64,000 nt of DNA from an uncultured Oceanospirillaceae bacterium (GTDB lineage: Bacteria; Pseudomonadota; Gammaproteobacteria; Pseudomonadales; Balneatricaceae): contig CAKZPE010000050.1 of the NCBI GenBank assembly GCA_937138495.1, positions 62,001 through 126,000 on the forward strand, in the 5' to 3' direction. The notes beneath the pieces were generated by a model, which had not been told where the DNA came from, searched no databases, and saw only the letters and a list, made by a program, of their open reading frames with translations. Of this stretch, positions 18,047 through 27,880 are shown in pieces; position 1 is the first letter of the stretch; each line of letters opens with the position of its first letter. A program made the position numbers and the translations under genes.

Positions 18047-18919
18047 ATGAGCAATCCAGATCAGATCCAACGGGTTCTTTTTGATAACGCCGATATCCGC
18101 TGCGTTGTGGCCGGTGTTGAGGCTTCATTTCAGGAAGCCATGCAGCGCCATGGTTATCCGCAGGTGATCCAGAACGTTTTGGGCGAAATGATGGCGGCGG
18201 TCAGCCTGCTGAGCGCTACGCTGAAGTTTGACGGCCGGTTGTCGTTACAGGCACAGGGCAATCATGCTGTTAAAGCGCTGATGGCTGAATGTACTCATCA
18301 GCGCGATCTGCGGGCGATTGCCCGGTTCGAGGGTGACCTGCCGGAACAGGCGGATCTGAAAGAATTGATAAAAGATGGCCAGCTGGTGATTACTATTGAA
18401 CCTGAAGGTGGCAAGCGCTATCAGGGAGTGGTTCCGCTTGAGGGTGACCATCTGAGCCAGTGTCTGGAGGCCTATTTTTCACGTTCCGAGCAGCTGCCTA
18501 CACAGATTCATCTGGCAGCCGGTGCAGAGAAGGCGGCCGGATTCCTGATTCAGGTTATGCCGGTTGAGGGCGACCGTGAAGATCAGTGGGAACATTTCAG
18601 TCAGCTGGCGGCCACGCTGAGCGATGATGAACTGCTGAATCTGGACAATGAGACTATTTTACGACGTCTTTTCCATGAAGAAGAGTGCCGTCTGTATGAG
18701 CCTGAACTGCTGCGTTTTAACTGTGACTGCTCCCGTGAACGTACCGGACATGCGTTACAGTATTTAACTCAGGATGAACTGGAAGAGATCATTCGTGAAG
18801 AGGGCAAGATCGAAGTTAACTGTCAGTTCTGTAACGAAAACTATCAGTTTGATCAGGCTGATATTACGCAAATGTTTTCAGCCACTGCCAATGTGAAGCC
18901 TTCCGATCAGGTGCACTGA
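18047..18919 (+). CDS. hslO: Redox-regulated chaperone Hsp33
   Basis: This 290-residue holdase is activated by oxidative unfolding. The C-terminal redox switch is intact: CDC in FNCDCSRER, then CQFC in VNCQFCNENYQF, giving four zinc-binding cysteines. The linker between them (TQDELEEIIREEGKIEV) is typical. The gap of 117 bases after hslR suggests a possible separate promoter. A stem-loop follows the stop. Confidence 0.95.
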   Translation: MSNPDQIQRVLFDNADIRCVVAGVEASFQEAMQRHGYPQVIQNVLGEMMAAVSLLSATLKFDGRLSLQAQGNHAVKALMAECTHQRDLRAIARFEGDLPEQADLKELIKDGQLVITIEPEGGKRYQGVVPLEGDHLSQCLEAYFSRSEQLPTQIHLAAGAEKAAGFLIQVMPVEGDREDQWEHFSQLAATLSDDELLNLDNETILRRLFHEEECRLYEPELLRFNCDCSRERTGHALQYLTQDELEEIIREEGKIEVNCQFCNENYQFDQADITQMFSATANVKPSDQVH

Positions 18920-18929
18920 TGTTACCGGC

Positions 18930-18968
18930 AGCTTATTCCGGGATGCGGAAACCCGTCCCGCATAAGCT
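18930..18968 (+). other. Stem-loop after hslO
   Basis: AGCTTAT pairs with ATAAGCT, with an inner CGGGA/TCCCG stem, just after the hslO stop. There is no T-run, so intrinsic termination would be weak. It may mark the hslO mRNA 3' end. Confidence 0.45.
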
Positions 18969-18991
18969 GACTGTAAGCGACCAATGGACCG

Positions 18992-19008
18992 CCTATTTAG
19001 CAAATAGG
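18992..19008. promoter_or_regulatory. Inverted repeat upstream of the pckA promoter
   Basis: CCTATTT and AAATAGG form a perfect 7-bp palindrome with a 3-base centre. It ends 34 bases before the putative -35 of pckA, a position suited to an activator. No regulator can be named. Confidence 0.35.
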
Positions 19009-19042
19009 AATGGCTCTCAGTCATAGTTTTTCAGAGTCTTTT

Positions 19043-19072
19043 TTGACATAATACGCGTCCTATAAATATAAG
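19043..19072 (+). promoter_or_regulatory. Predicted sigma-70 promoter of pckA
   Basis: A perfect TTGACA at 19043-19048 is followed after 18 bases by TATAAG at 19067-19072. Transcription would begin near 19079, giving a leader of about 140 bases before the ATG at 19221. Confidence 0.6.
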
Positions 19073-19078
19073 ATCCGC

Positions 19079-19220
19079 CCGCGAGTGTCCGAGGTGGGCA
19101 AAATAGTTTTACTCCTCTGTGCATGGGGGTAGTTGGTTGAAAAAACAACTAATTGCGCACGGAGACGAATAACTTTCCAGGTAATTATTTTTTTTGGCTG
19201 AAGGCCAAGGGAATCCAATA
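19079..19220 (+). promoter_or_regulatory. Long structured 5' leader of pckA
   Basis: The ~140-base untranslated leader has two candidate stem-loops. One is GAGG/CCTC (19091-19117) enclosing an AAAA/TTTT stem. The other is GTGC/GCAC (19119-19160) enclosing TAGTTG/CAACTA. A T-run (TTATTTTTTTT) then precedes the ribosome site AAGGGA. This could be post-transcriptional regulation of gluconeogenesis, but no known riboswitch class is recognised. Confidence 0.35.
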
Positions 19221-20768
19221 ATGAGCAAAGACACCGTGAACACTGTACACGTTAATATGAGCCCGGCTCAGTTAGTAGAACGAGCTATTCAGCGGGGAGA
19301 AGGTACCCTGGCTGATACTGGTGCTCTGGTCGTAAAGACTGGCAAGCGTACAGGCCGCTCACCGATGGATCGTTTCATCGTTGATGAACCCAGCACTTCT
19401 GATGCTATCCAGTGGGGTCCGATTAACCGTCCGTTCGATGCTGACAAGTTCGACGCACTGTGGAACCGCGTGGAAGAGCATCTGGCCGAACGTGAACACT
19501 TCGTATCCACTGTTCACGTAGGCTCTGATCCTAATCACTATCTGCCGGTAAAAATGAGCACCGAGACCGCATGGCAGAACCTGTTTGGTCAGAACCTGTT
19601 CATTCGTCCGGAAGAGTACAACCCGAAAGCTAAAGAAGAATGGCAGATCTTCAACGCTGCAGGCTTTGAATGTATGCCTGAGCGTGATGGTACTAACAGC
19701 GAAGGCTGTGTGATCATTAACTTTGCCAAGCGCAAGGTACTGCTGGCCGGCATGCGTTATGCGGGCGAAATGAAGAAGGCAATGTTCTCTGTACAGAACT
19801 TCCTGCTGCCAGAAAAAGACGTGCTGCCAATGCACTGTTCTGCCAATATCGGTGACGACGGCAGCACTACGCTGTTCTTCGGTCTGTCCGGTACCGGTAA
19901 AACCACCCTGTCTGCTGACCCGTCCCGTTACCTGATCGGTGATGATGAGCACGGTTGGGGCAAGGGTGTTGTATTCAATCTGGAAGGTGGTTGCTACGCG
20001 AAGACTATCAACCTGAGTCAGAAAAACGAGCCAATCATCTGGGATGCGATCCGTTTTGGTGCCATCGTAGAGAACGTTACCCTGAACGATTCCCGTGTTG
20101 CTGATTATGCAGACACCAGCCTGACTGAAAATGGCCGTTGTGCATACCCACTGAAGCACGTTGAAAAGCGTTCTGCGACCAACATGGGCGGTGAACCTAA
20201 GTCTATCGTTTTCCTGACCTGCGACCTGACTGGCGTACTGCCTCCTGTGTCCATCCTGTCTAAAGAAGCGGCTGCTTATCACTTCCTGTCCGGTTATACC
20301 GCGCTGGTAGGTTCTACTGAAATGGGGTCAGGTGGCGGCATTAAGTCTACCTTCTCTACCTGTTTCGGTGCGCCGTTCTTCCCGCGTCCGGCAAGTGAAT
20401 ATGCTGATCTGCTGATCAAGCGTATCGAAGAGTTCGACAGCCAGGTGTACCTGGTTAACACCGGCTGGACCGGCGGTGCTTATGGCGTAGGTAGCCGTTT
20501 CAGCATTCCGACGACCCGCGGCATTATCAGCGCCATCCAGAATGGCGAACTGGCTGGCGTAGAAACTGAGCACCTGGAAGGCATCAACCTGACAATTCCT
20601 AAGGATGTACCGGGCGTTGATAACGCACTGTTGAATCCTCGTGAGACCTGGGAAGATAAGGGTGCATATGATGCAACTGCTAATGACCTGATTGGCCAGT
20701 TCACTGCAAACTTCGAGAAGTTTGACGGTGTATCTGAAGCGATCATTCTGGCAGGCCCGCAGCGTTAA
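19221..20768 (+). CDS. pckA: Phosphoenolpyruvate carboxykinase (ATP)
   Basis: PckA converts oxaloacetate plus ATP to phosphoenolpyruvate, the entry to gluconeogenesis. The 515-residue protein has the kinase-1a P-loop [13 protein letters not shown], the metal-binding IGDDEHGW, the substrate [10 protein letters not shown] and the C-terminal [15 protein letters not shown], all of the ATP-dependent family. ATG 19221 is chosen because AAGGGA sits eight bases upstream and the protein begins MSKDTVNTV; an upstream TTG at 19194 has no such support. A strong terminator follows. Confidence 0.97.
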   Translation: MSKDTVNTVHVNMSPAQLVERAIQRGEGTLADTGALVVKTGKRTGRSPMDRFIVDEPSTSDAIQWGPINRPFDADKFDALWNRVEEHLAEREHFVSTVHVGSDPNHYLPVKMSTETAWQNLFGQNLFIRPEEYNPKAKEEWQIFNAAGFECMPERDGTNSEGCVIINFAKRKVLLAGMRYAGEMKKAMFSVQNFLLPEKDVLPMHCSANIGDDGSTTLFFGLSGTGKTTLSADPSRYLIGDDEHGWGKGVVFNLEGGCYAKTINLSQKNEPIIWDAIRFGAIVENVTLNDSRVADYADTSLTENGRCAYPLKHVEKRSATNMGGEPKSIVFLTCDLTGVLPPVSILSKEAAAYHFLSGYTALVGSTEMGSGGGIKSTFSTCFGAPFFPRPASEYADLLIKRIEEFDSQVYLVNTGWTGGAYGVGSRFSIPTTRGIISAIQNGELAGVETEHLEGINLTIPKDVPGVDNALLNPRETWEDKGAYDATANDLIGQFTANFEKFDGVSEAIILAGPQR

Positions 20769-20782
20769 TACGTTGCTGCTAT

Positions 20783-20810
20783 AAAAAAGGCGCCATGGGC
20801 GCCTTTTTTT
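20783..20810 (+). terminator. Intrinsic terminator of pckA (bidirectional)
   Basis: GGCGCC-ATG-GGCGCC stem flanked by an A-run and a T-run between pckA and the convergent GGDEF-EAL gene. It should work in both directions. Confidence 0.9.
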
Positions 20811-20821
20811 GTGTCTGCGAT

Positions 20822-23542
20822 TTACTTAAGCAGAAGGTCTTCCCGACCGGGGTTATATGCCGGCTGCCATTCTTCAGGTGGCTGCCACTGGGCCATCCAG
20901 CTGGAGACTTCTTCGGCTGGCATGGGTTTGGCAATGGCGTAACCCTGAGCCAGGTAGCAATCCAGTGATAGCAGGACTTCACCGTGACGTATACTTTCAA
21001 CGCCCTCGGCCACCAGTTGTTTGTTAAACAGTTTACCCAGATGGATGATGCCTTTGAGAACCGTGAGATCCTCATTTTCACTGAGCATGTCGAACACAAA
21101 GCCTCTGTCGATTTTTACCGTGCTGGCAGGCAGGTCTTTCAGGTAACGGAGTGAAGAATATCCGGTGCCGAAGTCGTCCAGAGCAAAGTTAACACCCAGC
21201 CGGATGCAGCGATGCATTGTACGGGAGACTTTATTCAGGTCTTTGATGATGCTGCTTTCCAGTACTTCCAGTTCAATATATCCGGGGTCAATGTCCGGAT
21301 AACGGTTAAGCAGTTCTTCAAGCCTTTCTGTGAAGTTATCCTGCTGCAACTGCCGTGGGCCGACGTTGATACTGACTGACAGCATATTGCCCTGTGCATG
21401 CCAGCGTGCCAGCTGACGTAAGGCTGCATCGATAACCCATTCGCCAATGTCTACCGCCAGAGCATGCTCTTCGGTCAGCGGCAGGAAGTCGGCCGGGAAC
21501 AGCAGGCCTTTTTTGGGATGTTGCCAGCGTATCAGGGCTTCAACACCGAATACCTGGGCGGTGCGCATATTGACTTTGGGCTGGTAGTGCAGCACAAATT
21601 CATGATTGCTGACGGCCTGTTTCAGGCGTTCAATCTCTTCATGCTGATGTTTTATATCCCGGGCCAGATCTGAATCGAAAATATGATAGCGGCCTTTGCC
21701 TGCCAGCTTCGCCTGATACATCGCCTGATCTGCCTGACGCAGTAACTGTTCGGCCGTAATATCTTCCTGCTGTGGATAAAAAGTGACTCCCAGACTGGCA
21801 GAAACCTTTAACTCAAGATTGTTGATATATACCGGTTCATTGGTGGCTTTCAGTAAGCGCAGCAGGTAGATTTCGTAGGGCAGTCCTTTTGGCAGGTCAA
21901 CAAAAATGGCTGCAAATTCATCACCGCCGAGCCGGGCGACAGTATCGGTTTCACGGAGCGCAAACTTCATTCGCCGGGCGATTTCGACCAGCAGCTGATC
22001 GCCGACTTCATGCCCCCAGGTATCATTCACGGCTTTAAAGCCGTCCAGATCCAGATAAACGATGGCCAGGCTCAGATCCTTCCGTTTGATCTGCAGCATG
22101 CCATGCTCCAGCCGGTCAGCGAGCAACAGGCGGTTTGGCAGATTCGTCAGTGAGTCATAGTGGGCAATGCTGCGCAGTTGCTCGTCTTTCAGCTTCTGAT
22201 TGGTGATGTCATAGAACAGGGCTACATACTGGCGCAGGTGTTTCTCTGAATCCCGGATGGCGTTGATGGTCAGCTTCAGAGTGCGGGAGTCGCTGTTAGC
22301 ATGGGTGGTTTCCAGTTCACCTTCCCAGTGGCCACGATCCTGCAGAGCCTGATACATTGTCTGTGCTTCATCCGTTTCGTGAAACTCCCAGAAGAGGTCG
22401 CGGATGTTCTGGCCAACCACTTCATTATGGCTGTAGCCGGTAATCAGGGTGTAAGCATCATTGGTATCCAGAAGATTTCCCTGAGGGCTGATAATCATGA
22501 TGCCCTCACTGGTGTGTTTGAATACACTGGCTGCTAAACGCAGTTTCTCGTGGGATTTTTTACGTTCTGTAATGTCCCGTATAACCCGAATGTATCCAAG
22601 CGGTTTGCCCTGAGGGTCGGCAATTACAGTGGCGAGTGTTTCGCCACGAAATGATTTACCGTTTTCCCGCCGGTAATCAGCCTCATAGATGGCTGCGTTC
22701 TCGTTATTTTCAGAGTATCTGAGCTCCTGCTCCTGATAGGTGGCTGCATCACCGGCCTGCTTGTAAAGGCGGTCAGTGTCACTGGAAATCAGATCATCCA
22801 GAGTGTAGCCAAAAAGGGCTTCGCTGCCCCGGTTCGCGTTGATAATGGTACCGTCCGGCGCCACACAGATAATGGCATCGGATATGCCGTCGAAAATTGA
22901 AGACAGGGTAGCTTCGTTTTCTTCTGCCATTTGGCGGGCTTCCTGGCCACGGCGCATGGATTTATACAACAGAAAGATCAGTACCAGTAACAGGACAATG
23001 GAGCCGGCCATGGCCCAGATAACCTGACGACTTTTGGAGGCTATTTCATCGGTCTGAACGTCGACCATTGCTTCTAGCTGATCCTGATAGTGGCTGACAA
23101 CCTTGTCCATTTTGGTCGTAACGGGGGTGACAATTGAGTAGAGCAGAATCTTGTCGCCGATTTCCAGTGGCACAGTTCGAATTTCAACTTTCCTGTTACT
23201 GCCGTCAGCCATTAAGTGTCTGAATATGAAGAATTTCCGACCTTCCTTTCGGGCAAGATTAACCTCGGCAGCAACCTGTTTCGGAGTCAGCATATTCAGA
23301 TCGGCAACGCTCATTGATTCCAGTTTGGCTTCACTGTGCCCGTAGAATTTTGCCGCTGCAGCGTTGGCATTGGTGATAAGTTTGGTATCAGAATCGATCA
23401 GCAACATTGCTGCAGGATGTTTGTCGAACACCTGCTCAAAGCTTGGCATGTCGGGCTGGCTGTAGGCAGGCAGTGCCCAGAGAGATATGAAGGCGTATAG
23501 CAAAAAGCTATGTAAAGAATTGGCCTTCAGTAATAAGGTCAT
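20822..23542 (-). CDS. Membrane PAS-PAS-PAS-GGDEF-EAL c-di-GMP protein
   Basis: This is a 906-residue sensor. An N-terminal hydrophobic segment (~10-28) and a second one at ~174-193 bracket residues ~34-137, which read as a PAS domain and would therefore face the periplasm. Two cytoplasmic PAS domains follow (~209-328, ~332-448). Then come a GGDEF domain with intact GGDEF (539-543) and inhibitory RETD (530-533), and an EAL domain with EAL (668-670), DDFGTGYSS (789-797) and EGVE (846-849). Both cyclase and phosphodiesterase motifs look complete, so the net activity cannot be told. It is monocistronic, convergent with pckA. Confidence 0.92.
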   Translation of the reverse strand: MTLLLKANSLHSFLLYAFISLWALPAYSQPDMPSFEQVFDKHPAAMLLIDSDTKLITNANAAAAKFYGHSEAKLESMSVADLNMLTPKQVAAEVNLARKEGRKFFIFRHLMADGSNRKVEIRTVPLEIGDKILLYSIVTPVTTKMDKVVSHYQDQLEAMVDVQTDEIASKSRQVIWAMAGSIVLLLVLIFLLYKSMRRGQEARQMAEENEATLSSIFDGISDAIICVAPDGTIINANRGSEALFGYTLDDLISSDTDRLYKQAGDAATYQEQELRYSENNENAAIYEADYRRENGKSFRGETLATVIADPQGKPLGYIRVIRDITERKKSHEKLRLAASVFKHTSEGIMIISPQGNLLDTNDAYTLITGYSHNEVVGQNIRDLFWEFHETDEAQTMYQALQDRGHWEGELETTHANSDSRTLKLTINAIRDSEKHLRQYVALFYDITNQKLKDEQLRSIAHYDSLTNLPNRLLLADRLEHGMLQIKRKDLSLAIVYLDLDGFKAVNDTWGHEVGDQLLVEIARRMKFALRETDTVARLGGDEFAAIFVDLPKGLPYEIYLLRLLKATNEPVYINNLELKVSASLGVTFYPQQEDITAEQLLRQADQAMYQAKLAGKGRYHIFDSDLARDIKHQHEEIERLKQAVSNHEFVLHYQPKVNMRTAQVFGVEALIRWQHPKKGLLFPADFLPLTEEHALAVDIGEWVIDAALRQLARWHAQGNMLSVSINVGPRQLQQDNFTERLEELLNRYPDIDPGYIELEVLESSIIKDLNKVSRTMHRCIRLGVNFALDDFGTGYSSLRYLKDLPASTVKIDRGFVFDMLSENEDLTVLKGIIHLGKLFNKQLVAEGVESIRHGEVLLSLDCYLAQGYAIAKPMPAEEVSSWMAQWQPPEEWQPAYNPGREDLLLK

Positions 23543-23766
23543 GATGCAGTCCGTTATAAATTATCTGATCAGGACGGAAGCACTTCTCCGGGGCTTCCGG
23601 CATGTTTGCCTTTACGCTCATCCTAAGCTGGCTATAACGGAAGAAAATTAAACCGTTACAGATAAAGTTGTAGCACATCAAGCGTTTGTTTTAATAGTCA
23701 GTAAGTCCCCATTATATGAGGTGAAATGCTCTGGCAGAATGGCCGTCAGAGCGTTGGCTGTAAGGC

Positions 23767-25137
23767 TTAAAGCTGTAAACGGTGCTGTAGGGCAATGTAA
23801 TTTTCACGGCTATTTTTTTGCTGTGGATGTTGTCCGGCAAAAATCCGTTGCTGTCCGGCGATATACACATCTTTAACCGGATTTTCCCGGCAGGCGAAAA
23901 TCCAGCGATTTAAAAGTTGTGCCGGTTGTGCCCCGGCGATCTCTGCCAGTTCGCTGTTCAGGGTCATAAAGTCGGCCCGTGCACCCGGGCGAATCCCGCT
24001 TGTGATCCCTGCGGCCTGAGCGCCACCTTCAAGACAGGCGTTGAAGAGATAATCGCCAACGGCCGGCTGATCAGCGGTATACAGGCGGTTACGTTGCTGC
24101 GCCTGGAGCCGTTGGCCGTATTCCAGCAGGCGTAATTCTTCGGCGACTGATAAACCTACATGACTGTCTGAACCGATGCCAATGCGTCCCTGTTCAGCTA
24201 GAAAGCTCTGAGCAGGAAATATACCGTCACCCAGATTAGCTTCTGTGGTTGGGCACAGGCCAGCAACTGCCCGGGACCGGGCCAGCAAGCTGATTTCAGA
24301 TGGGTTCAGGTGTGTAGCGTGAATCAGACACCACTCCGGTGATACCTCAGCATTGCTGAAGAGCCATTCCACCGGCCGCTGGCCGTAGTGTTCCAGACAG
24401 TCCCGGACTTCTTTTTGCTGTTCAGCGATATGGATATGTACCGGCAACTTTGCCTGTTGTGCACTGAGTACCTGGCTGATCTGTTCGGCGGTAACGGCTC
24501 GGATGGAATGGAAGCAGACCGCCAGCGACTGTGTCGACGGTGCGGACGTTAATTGCCCGGAGAGAGTGTTCAGCAATTGCAGGTAGTCATCGGTTGAGTG
24601 ACGGAAGCGTTGTTGGGCAGGGTTACAGGGCTGTTCACCAAACCCGCCATAGCTGTAAAGTACTGGCGCGAGTGTGATGCCCAGCCCGGCAGACTTTGCT
24701 GCCTGTAACAGGCGCCGGTTCATTTCGGCAGGGTCGCTGTAGGGCTTTCCTTCAGGTGTATGGTGCAGGTAGTTAAACTCCACGACCTGACCGTAACCTG
24801 CTTTGAGCATATCGATGTACAGCTCAGTGGCGATGATTTCCGCATCATCCGGAGTTAGCCGGGCAACCAGTTTGTACATGGTGTCCCGCCAGCTCCAGAA
24901 GTTATCGTTCGGATTCAGACTGACTTCACTCAAACCGGCCATAATTCGCTGGAAGGCATGGGAGTGCAGATTCGCCATGGTTGGCAGGGTTGGACCGGAT
25001 AGCAATGATGCGTCTGCCGGCCTGCACTGGCCTTCAGCGACCCGGGTAATGTGGCCCTGACTGACTTCGATCAGAACGTTTTCCTGCCAGCCGTTGGGCA
25101 GGAGTGCCAGAGGGGCAAAGAACATTTGCTGGGACAT
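23767..25137 (-). CDS. hutF: Formimidoylglutamate deiminase
   Basis: HutF deaminates N-formimino-L-glutamate to N-formyl-L-glutamate, the fourth step of the five-step histidine pathway. The protein (456 residues) is an amidohydrolase with metal ligands in HSHAFQR, HIHIAEQQKEV, HATHL and GIGSDSHV. An in-frame GTG at 25149 adds four residues; ATG 25137 is preferred. It is divergent from hutC across a shared operator. Presence of HutF together with HutG defines the Pseudomonas-type pathway releasing formate plus ammonia. Confidence 0.95.
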   Translation of the reverse strand: MSQQMFFAPLALLPNGWQENVLIEVSQGHITRVAEGQCRPADASLLSGPTLPTMANLHSHAFQRIMAGLSEVSLNPNDNFWSWRDTMYKLVARLTPDDAEIIATELYIDMLKAGYGQVVEFNYLHHTPEGKPYSDPAEMNRRLLQAAKSAGLGITLAPVLYSYGGFGEQPCNPAQQRFRHSTDDYLQLLNTLSGQLTSAPSTQSLAVCFHSIRAVTAEQISQVLSAQQAKLPVHIHIAEQQKEVRDCLEHYGQRPVEWLFSNAEVSPEWCLIHATHLNPSEISLLARSRAVAGLCPTTEANLGDGIFPAQSFLAEQGRIGIGSDSHVGLSVAEELRLLEYGQRLQAQQRNRLYTADQPAVGDYLFNACLEGGAQAAGITSGIRPGARADFMTLNSELAEIAGAQPAQLLNRWIFACRENPVKDVYIAGQQRIFAGQHPQQKNSRENYIALQHRLQL

Positions 25138-25166
25138 GCTTGGTTCCACATCATTTATTATTTATC

Positions 25167-25178
25167 TTGTATATACAA
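25167..25178. promoter_or_regulatory. HutC-type operator between hutF and hutC
   Basis: A perfect palindrome TTGTATATACAA lies 29 bases before the hutF start. Essentially the same element recurs before hutU. HutC-family (GntR) repressors are known to bind TGTA-NN-TACA-like sites, with urocanate as inducer; this assignment is from memory plus recurrence within the cluster. Confidence 0.75.
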
Positions 25179-25187
25179 CTTTTTGTC

Positions 25188-25215
25188 TTGGTGTTGCAAG
25201 CTTTTGCCGTATAAT
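25188..25215 (+). promoter_or_regulatory. Predicted hutC promoter
   Basis: TATAAT at 25210-25215 with TTGGTG sixteen bases upstream (25188-25193). Transcription would start around 25222, directly downstream of the HutC palindrome, consistent with autoregulation. Confidence 0.5.
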
Positions 25216-25287
25216 TCAACGATGCCTGATACAGCCGCTGATGATTTAATTTCATCTGCGGCTGTGAATACGCCAGCGGAGTCACAG

Positions 25288-26049
25288 ATGCGCCAGCAGT
25301 CCCAACATTTAGCCGATGAACTGAAAACCAGTCTCACAGAGGGGAATGGCCCTTTGTATGAGCAACTGAAGCAGGCCATTGCCAGCCGGGTGCGTGATGG
25401 CAGTTGGGCGGCATTGCAGCGGGTGCCTTCAGAAGCTGAGCTGGTTAAAGCGCTGGCAGTCAGCCGTATGACGGCCAACCGGGCATTACGGGAGCTGACC
25501 ACTGAAGGCATTCTGCAACGGCAACAGGGCGTGGGGACTTTTGTGGCGGAGAAAAAGCTGCCCTCTGCGTTGTCTGAAATCCATGATATAGCTGAAGAAA
25601 TTGCCAGCCGGGGCAATCAGCACCGGGCCGAGGTGCTGTGCCTGGAAAGGGCACAGGCATCACAGCAGGAGGCCTCCGGGCTGGGTGTGAGAACCGGCCA
25701 TCCTGTGTTCCGTTCGTTGTTATTACATTTTGAAAATCAGTTGCCGATCCAGCTTGAGTCCCGGGTGATTAATGCTGAGCTGGCCCCTGAATATCTTGAG
25801 CAGGATTTTACCTCGGTCACGCCGTCAGCTTATCTGAGCCGTATCGCGCCACTGACAGAAGGTGAGCATCTGGTTGAAGCAGTACTGGCGACGGCGGAAC
25901 AGGCTAACTGGCTACAGATGAATGTAACTGAGCCCTGTTTACAGATTCAGCGCCGTACCTGGTCCCGCGGGGAGCTGGTAGCCAGTGCCAGACTCCTGTC
26001 TCCGGGGAGTCGTTTCCAGTTGTTTGGTCATTTCGGCCGCAGCATCTGA
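25288..26049 (+). CDS. hutC: Histidine utilisation repressor HutC (GntR family)
   Basis: The protein (253 residues from this start) has an N-terminal winged helix (PLYEQLKQAIASRV ... SEAELVKALAVSRMTANRALRELTTEGILQRQQGVGTFV) and a C-terminal UTRA ligand-binding domain (LPIQLESRVINAELAPEYL). UTRA in HutC senses urocanate. Start choice: ATG 25288 has GGAG six bases upstream and fits family length. ATG 25222 in the same frame has no ribosome site and coincides with the predicted transcription start. The repressor is divergent from hutF and upstream of the hutUHHIG operon. Confidence 0.9.
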   Translation: MRQQSQHLADELKTSLTEGNGPLYEQLKQAIASRVRDGSWAALQRVPSEAELVKALAVSRMTANRALRELTTEGILQRQQGVGTFVAEKKLPSALSEIHDIAEEIASRGNQHRAEVLCLERAQASQQEASGLGVRTGHPVFRSLLLHFENQLPIQLESRVINAELAPEYLEQDFTSVTPSAYLSRIAPLTEGEHLVEAVLATAEQANWLQMNVTEPCLQIQRRTWSRGELVASARLLSPGSRFQLFGHFGRSI

Positions 26050-26091
26050 ATCTTCTCTGATCCGCTATGCTTAATGACACATCGTCAGTGT

Positions 26092-26121
26092 TTGATTTTA
26101 AGTTGTATATACATGTATGCT
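26092..26121 (+). promoter_or_regulatory. hutU promoter with HutC operator in the spacer
   Basis: TTGATT (26092-26097) and TATGCT (26116-26121) are 18 bases apart. The palindrome TTGTATATACAT (26103-26114) fills the spacer, so a bound repressor would block RNA polymerase directly. The half-sites match the hutF/hutC operator. Confidence 0.7.
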
Positions 26122-26161
26122 AATTTAAAAATAAACAGTTAACGTGTTTCAGGAGCATGTC

Positions 26162-27832
26162 ATGAGCAGTCTTAACCGATTTCGTGAAGGGGATATCATC
26201 GCACCGACCGGCACCCGGCTAAATGCAAAAAGCTGGCTTACCGAAGCGCCATTGCGGATGCTGATGAATAACTTGCATCCTGATGTGGCTGAAAACCCCC
26301 ATGAGCTGGTGGTTTACGGCGGTATAGGCCGTGCCGCCCGGGACTGGGAAAGTTATGACAAACTGGTCGCAACCCTTAAAGAGCTTGAGGCGGATGAGAC
26401 CCTGTTAGTGCAGTCCGGAAAGCCGGTAGGGGTATTTAAGACCCATGAGAATGCGCCACGGGTACTGATCGCCAATTCGAATCTGGTGCCGCACTGGGCG
26501 AACTGGGAACATTTTAATGAGCTGGATGCCCGTGGGCTGGCGATGTATGGCCAGATGACTGCCGGTTCCTGGATCTACATTGGCAGTCAGGGGATTGTGC
26601 AGGGAACTTATGAAACCTTTGTTGAAGCCGGGCGCCAGCATTACAACGGTGATCTTCGTGGCCGCTGGATTCTGACCGCTGGCCTGGGGGGCATGGGCGG
26701 TGCCCAGCCATTGGCTGCGTCTCTGGCTGGCGCCTGCTCACTGACCATTGAGTGCCAGCAAAGCCGGATCGATTTCCGCTTACGTACCCGTTATCTGGAT
26801 GAACAGGCGACGGATCTGGATGATGCGCTGGCCCGAATCAAAGCCCACTGTGCTGCTGGCCGTGCGGTATCTGTTGGCTTGTGCGGTAACGCAGCAGATA
26901 TTCTTCCGGAAATGGTTAAACAGGGCGTGCGCCCGGACATGGTCACTGATCAGACATCTGCCCATGATCCGCTGAACGGCTACCTGCCACAGGGAATGAG
27001 CTGGGAAGAGTACCGTCACCGGGCAGAAACTGAACCGGCTGAAATTACCCGGTTGGCAAAGCAGTCTATGGCTGTTCAGGTCAGCGCGATGCTGGCTTTC
27101 CAACAGCAGGGGATTCCTACATTTGATTACGGCAATAACATCCGTCAGATGGCGCTTGAAGAGGGAGTGGATAAGGCGTTTGATTTCCCGGGATTTGTAC
27201 CGGCCTATATACGTCCGCTGTTTTGTCGCGGAATAGGCCCGTTCCGCTGGGCAGCCTTGTCCGGTGATCCGGAAGATATTTATAAAACCGACGCGAAGGT
27301 AAAACAGCTGATTGCTGATGATAAACACCTGCATAACTGGCTGGATATGGCCCGTGAGCGGATCCAGTTTCAGGGCTTGCCGGCCAGAATTTGCTGGGTC
27401 GGCCTGGGGCAGCGGGCAAAACTGGGGTTAGCCTTCAATGAGATGGTACGCAGTGGTGAGTTGTCAGCGCCGGTGGTTATAGGGCGTGACCATCTGGATT
27501 CCGGCTCAGTGGCCAGCCCTAACCGTGAGACAGAGGCGATGCGGGACGGCTCCGATGCTGTTTCCGACTGGCCGTTACTGAATGCCCTGCTGAATACGGC
27601 TTCCGGAGCAACCTGGGTGTCGCTGCATCACGGTGGCGGTGTAGGGATGGGCTTCTCTCAGCACTCCGGTATGGTGATTGTCTGTGACGGTACTGCCGAA
27701 GCCGATGCAAGAATTGCCCGGGTGCTGACCAATGATCCGGGTACCGGCGTGATGCGTCACGCGGATGCGGGGTACCCTGAAGCAATTGCCTGTGCAAAAG
27801 AGCAGGGGCTGAACTTGCCGATGATTGACTGA
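26162..27832 (+). CDS. hutU: Urocanate hydratase
   Basis: HutU converts urocanate to 4-imidazolone-5-propanoate using tightly bound NAD+. The 556-residue protein has the Gly-rich [16 protein letters not shown] site and the [16 protein letters not shown] segment containing the conserved cysteine. ATG 26162 has AGGAG six bases upstream; an earlier in-frame GTG at 26144 is not supported. It is the first gene of the hutU-H-H-I-G run. Confidence 0.97.
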   Translation: MSSLNRFREGDIIAPTGTRLNAKSWLTEAPLRMLMNNLHPDVAENPHELVVYGGIGRAARDWESYDKLVATLKELEADETLLVQSGKPVGVFKTHENAPRVLIANSNLVPHWANWEHFNELDARGLAMYGQMTAGSWIYIGSQGIVQGTYETFVEAGRQHYNGDLRGRWILTAGLGGMGGAQPLAASLAGACSLTIECQQSRIDFRLRTRYLDEQATDLDDALARIKAHCAAGRAVSVGLCGNAADILPEMVKQGVRPDMVTDQTSAHDPLNGYLPQGMSWEEYRHRAETEPAEITRLAKQSMAVQVSAMLAFQQQGIPTFDYGNNIRQMALEEGVDKAFDFPGFVPAYIRPLFCRGIGPFRWAALSGDPEDIYKTDAKVKQLIADDKHLHNWLDMARERIQFQGLPARICWVGLGQRAKLGLAFNEMVRSGELSAPVVIGRDHLDSGSVASPNRETEAMRDGSDAVSDWPLLNALLNTASGATWVSLHHGGGVGMGFSQHSGMVIVCDGTAEADARIARVLTNDPGTGVMRHADAGYPEAIACAKEQGLNLPMID

Positions 27833-27880
27833 CTAACGGTTTACGTGTGCTAACCCTATAACAAGAATAAGGGAATCAAT

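Noticed and set aside
19359..20282. ~300-residue minus-strand open frame opposite pckA
   Set aside because: It is a shadow of a strongly coding, codon-biased gene; the sequence is rich in scattered His/Val/Arg and matches no family.
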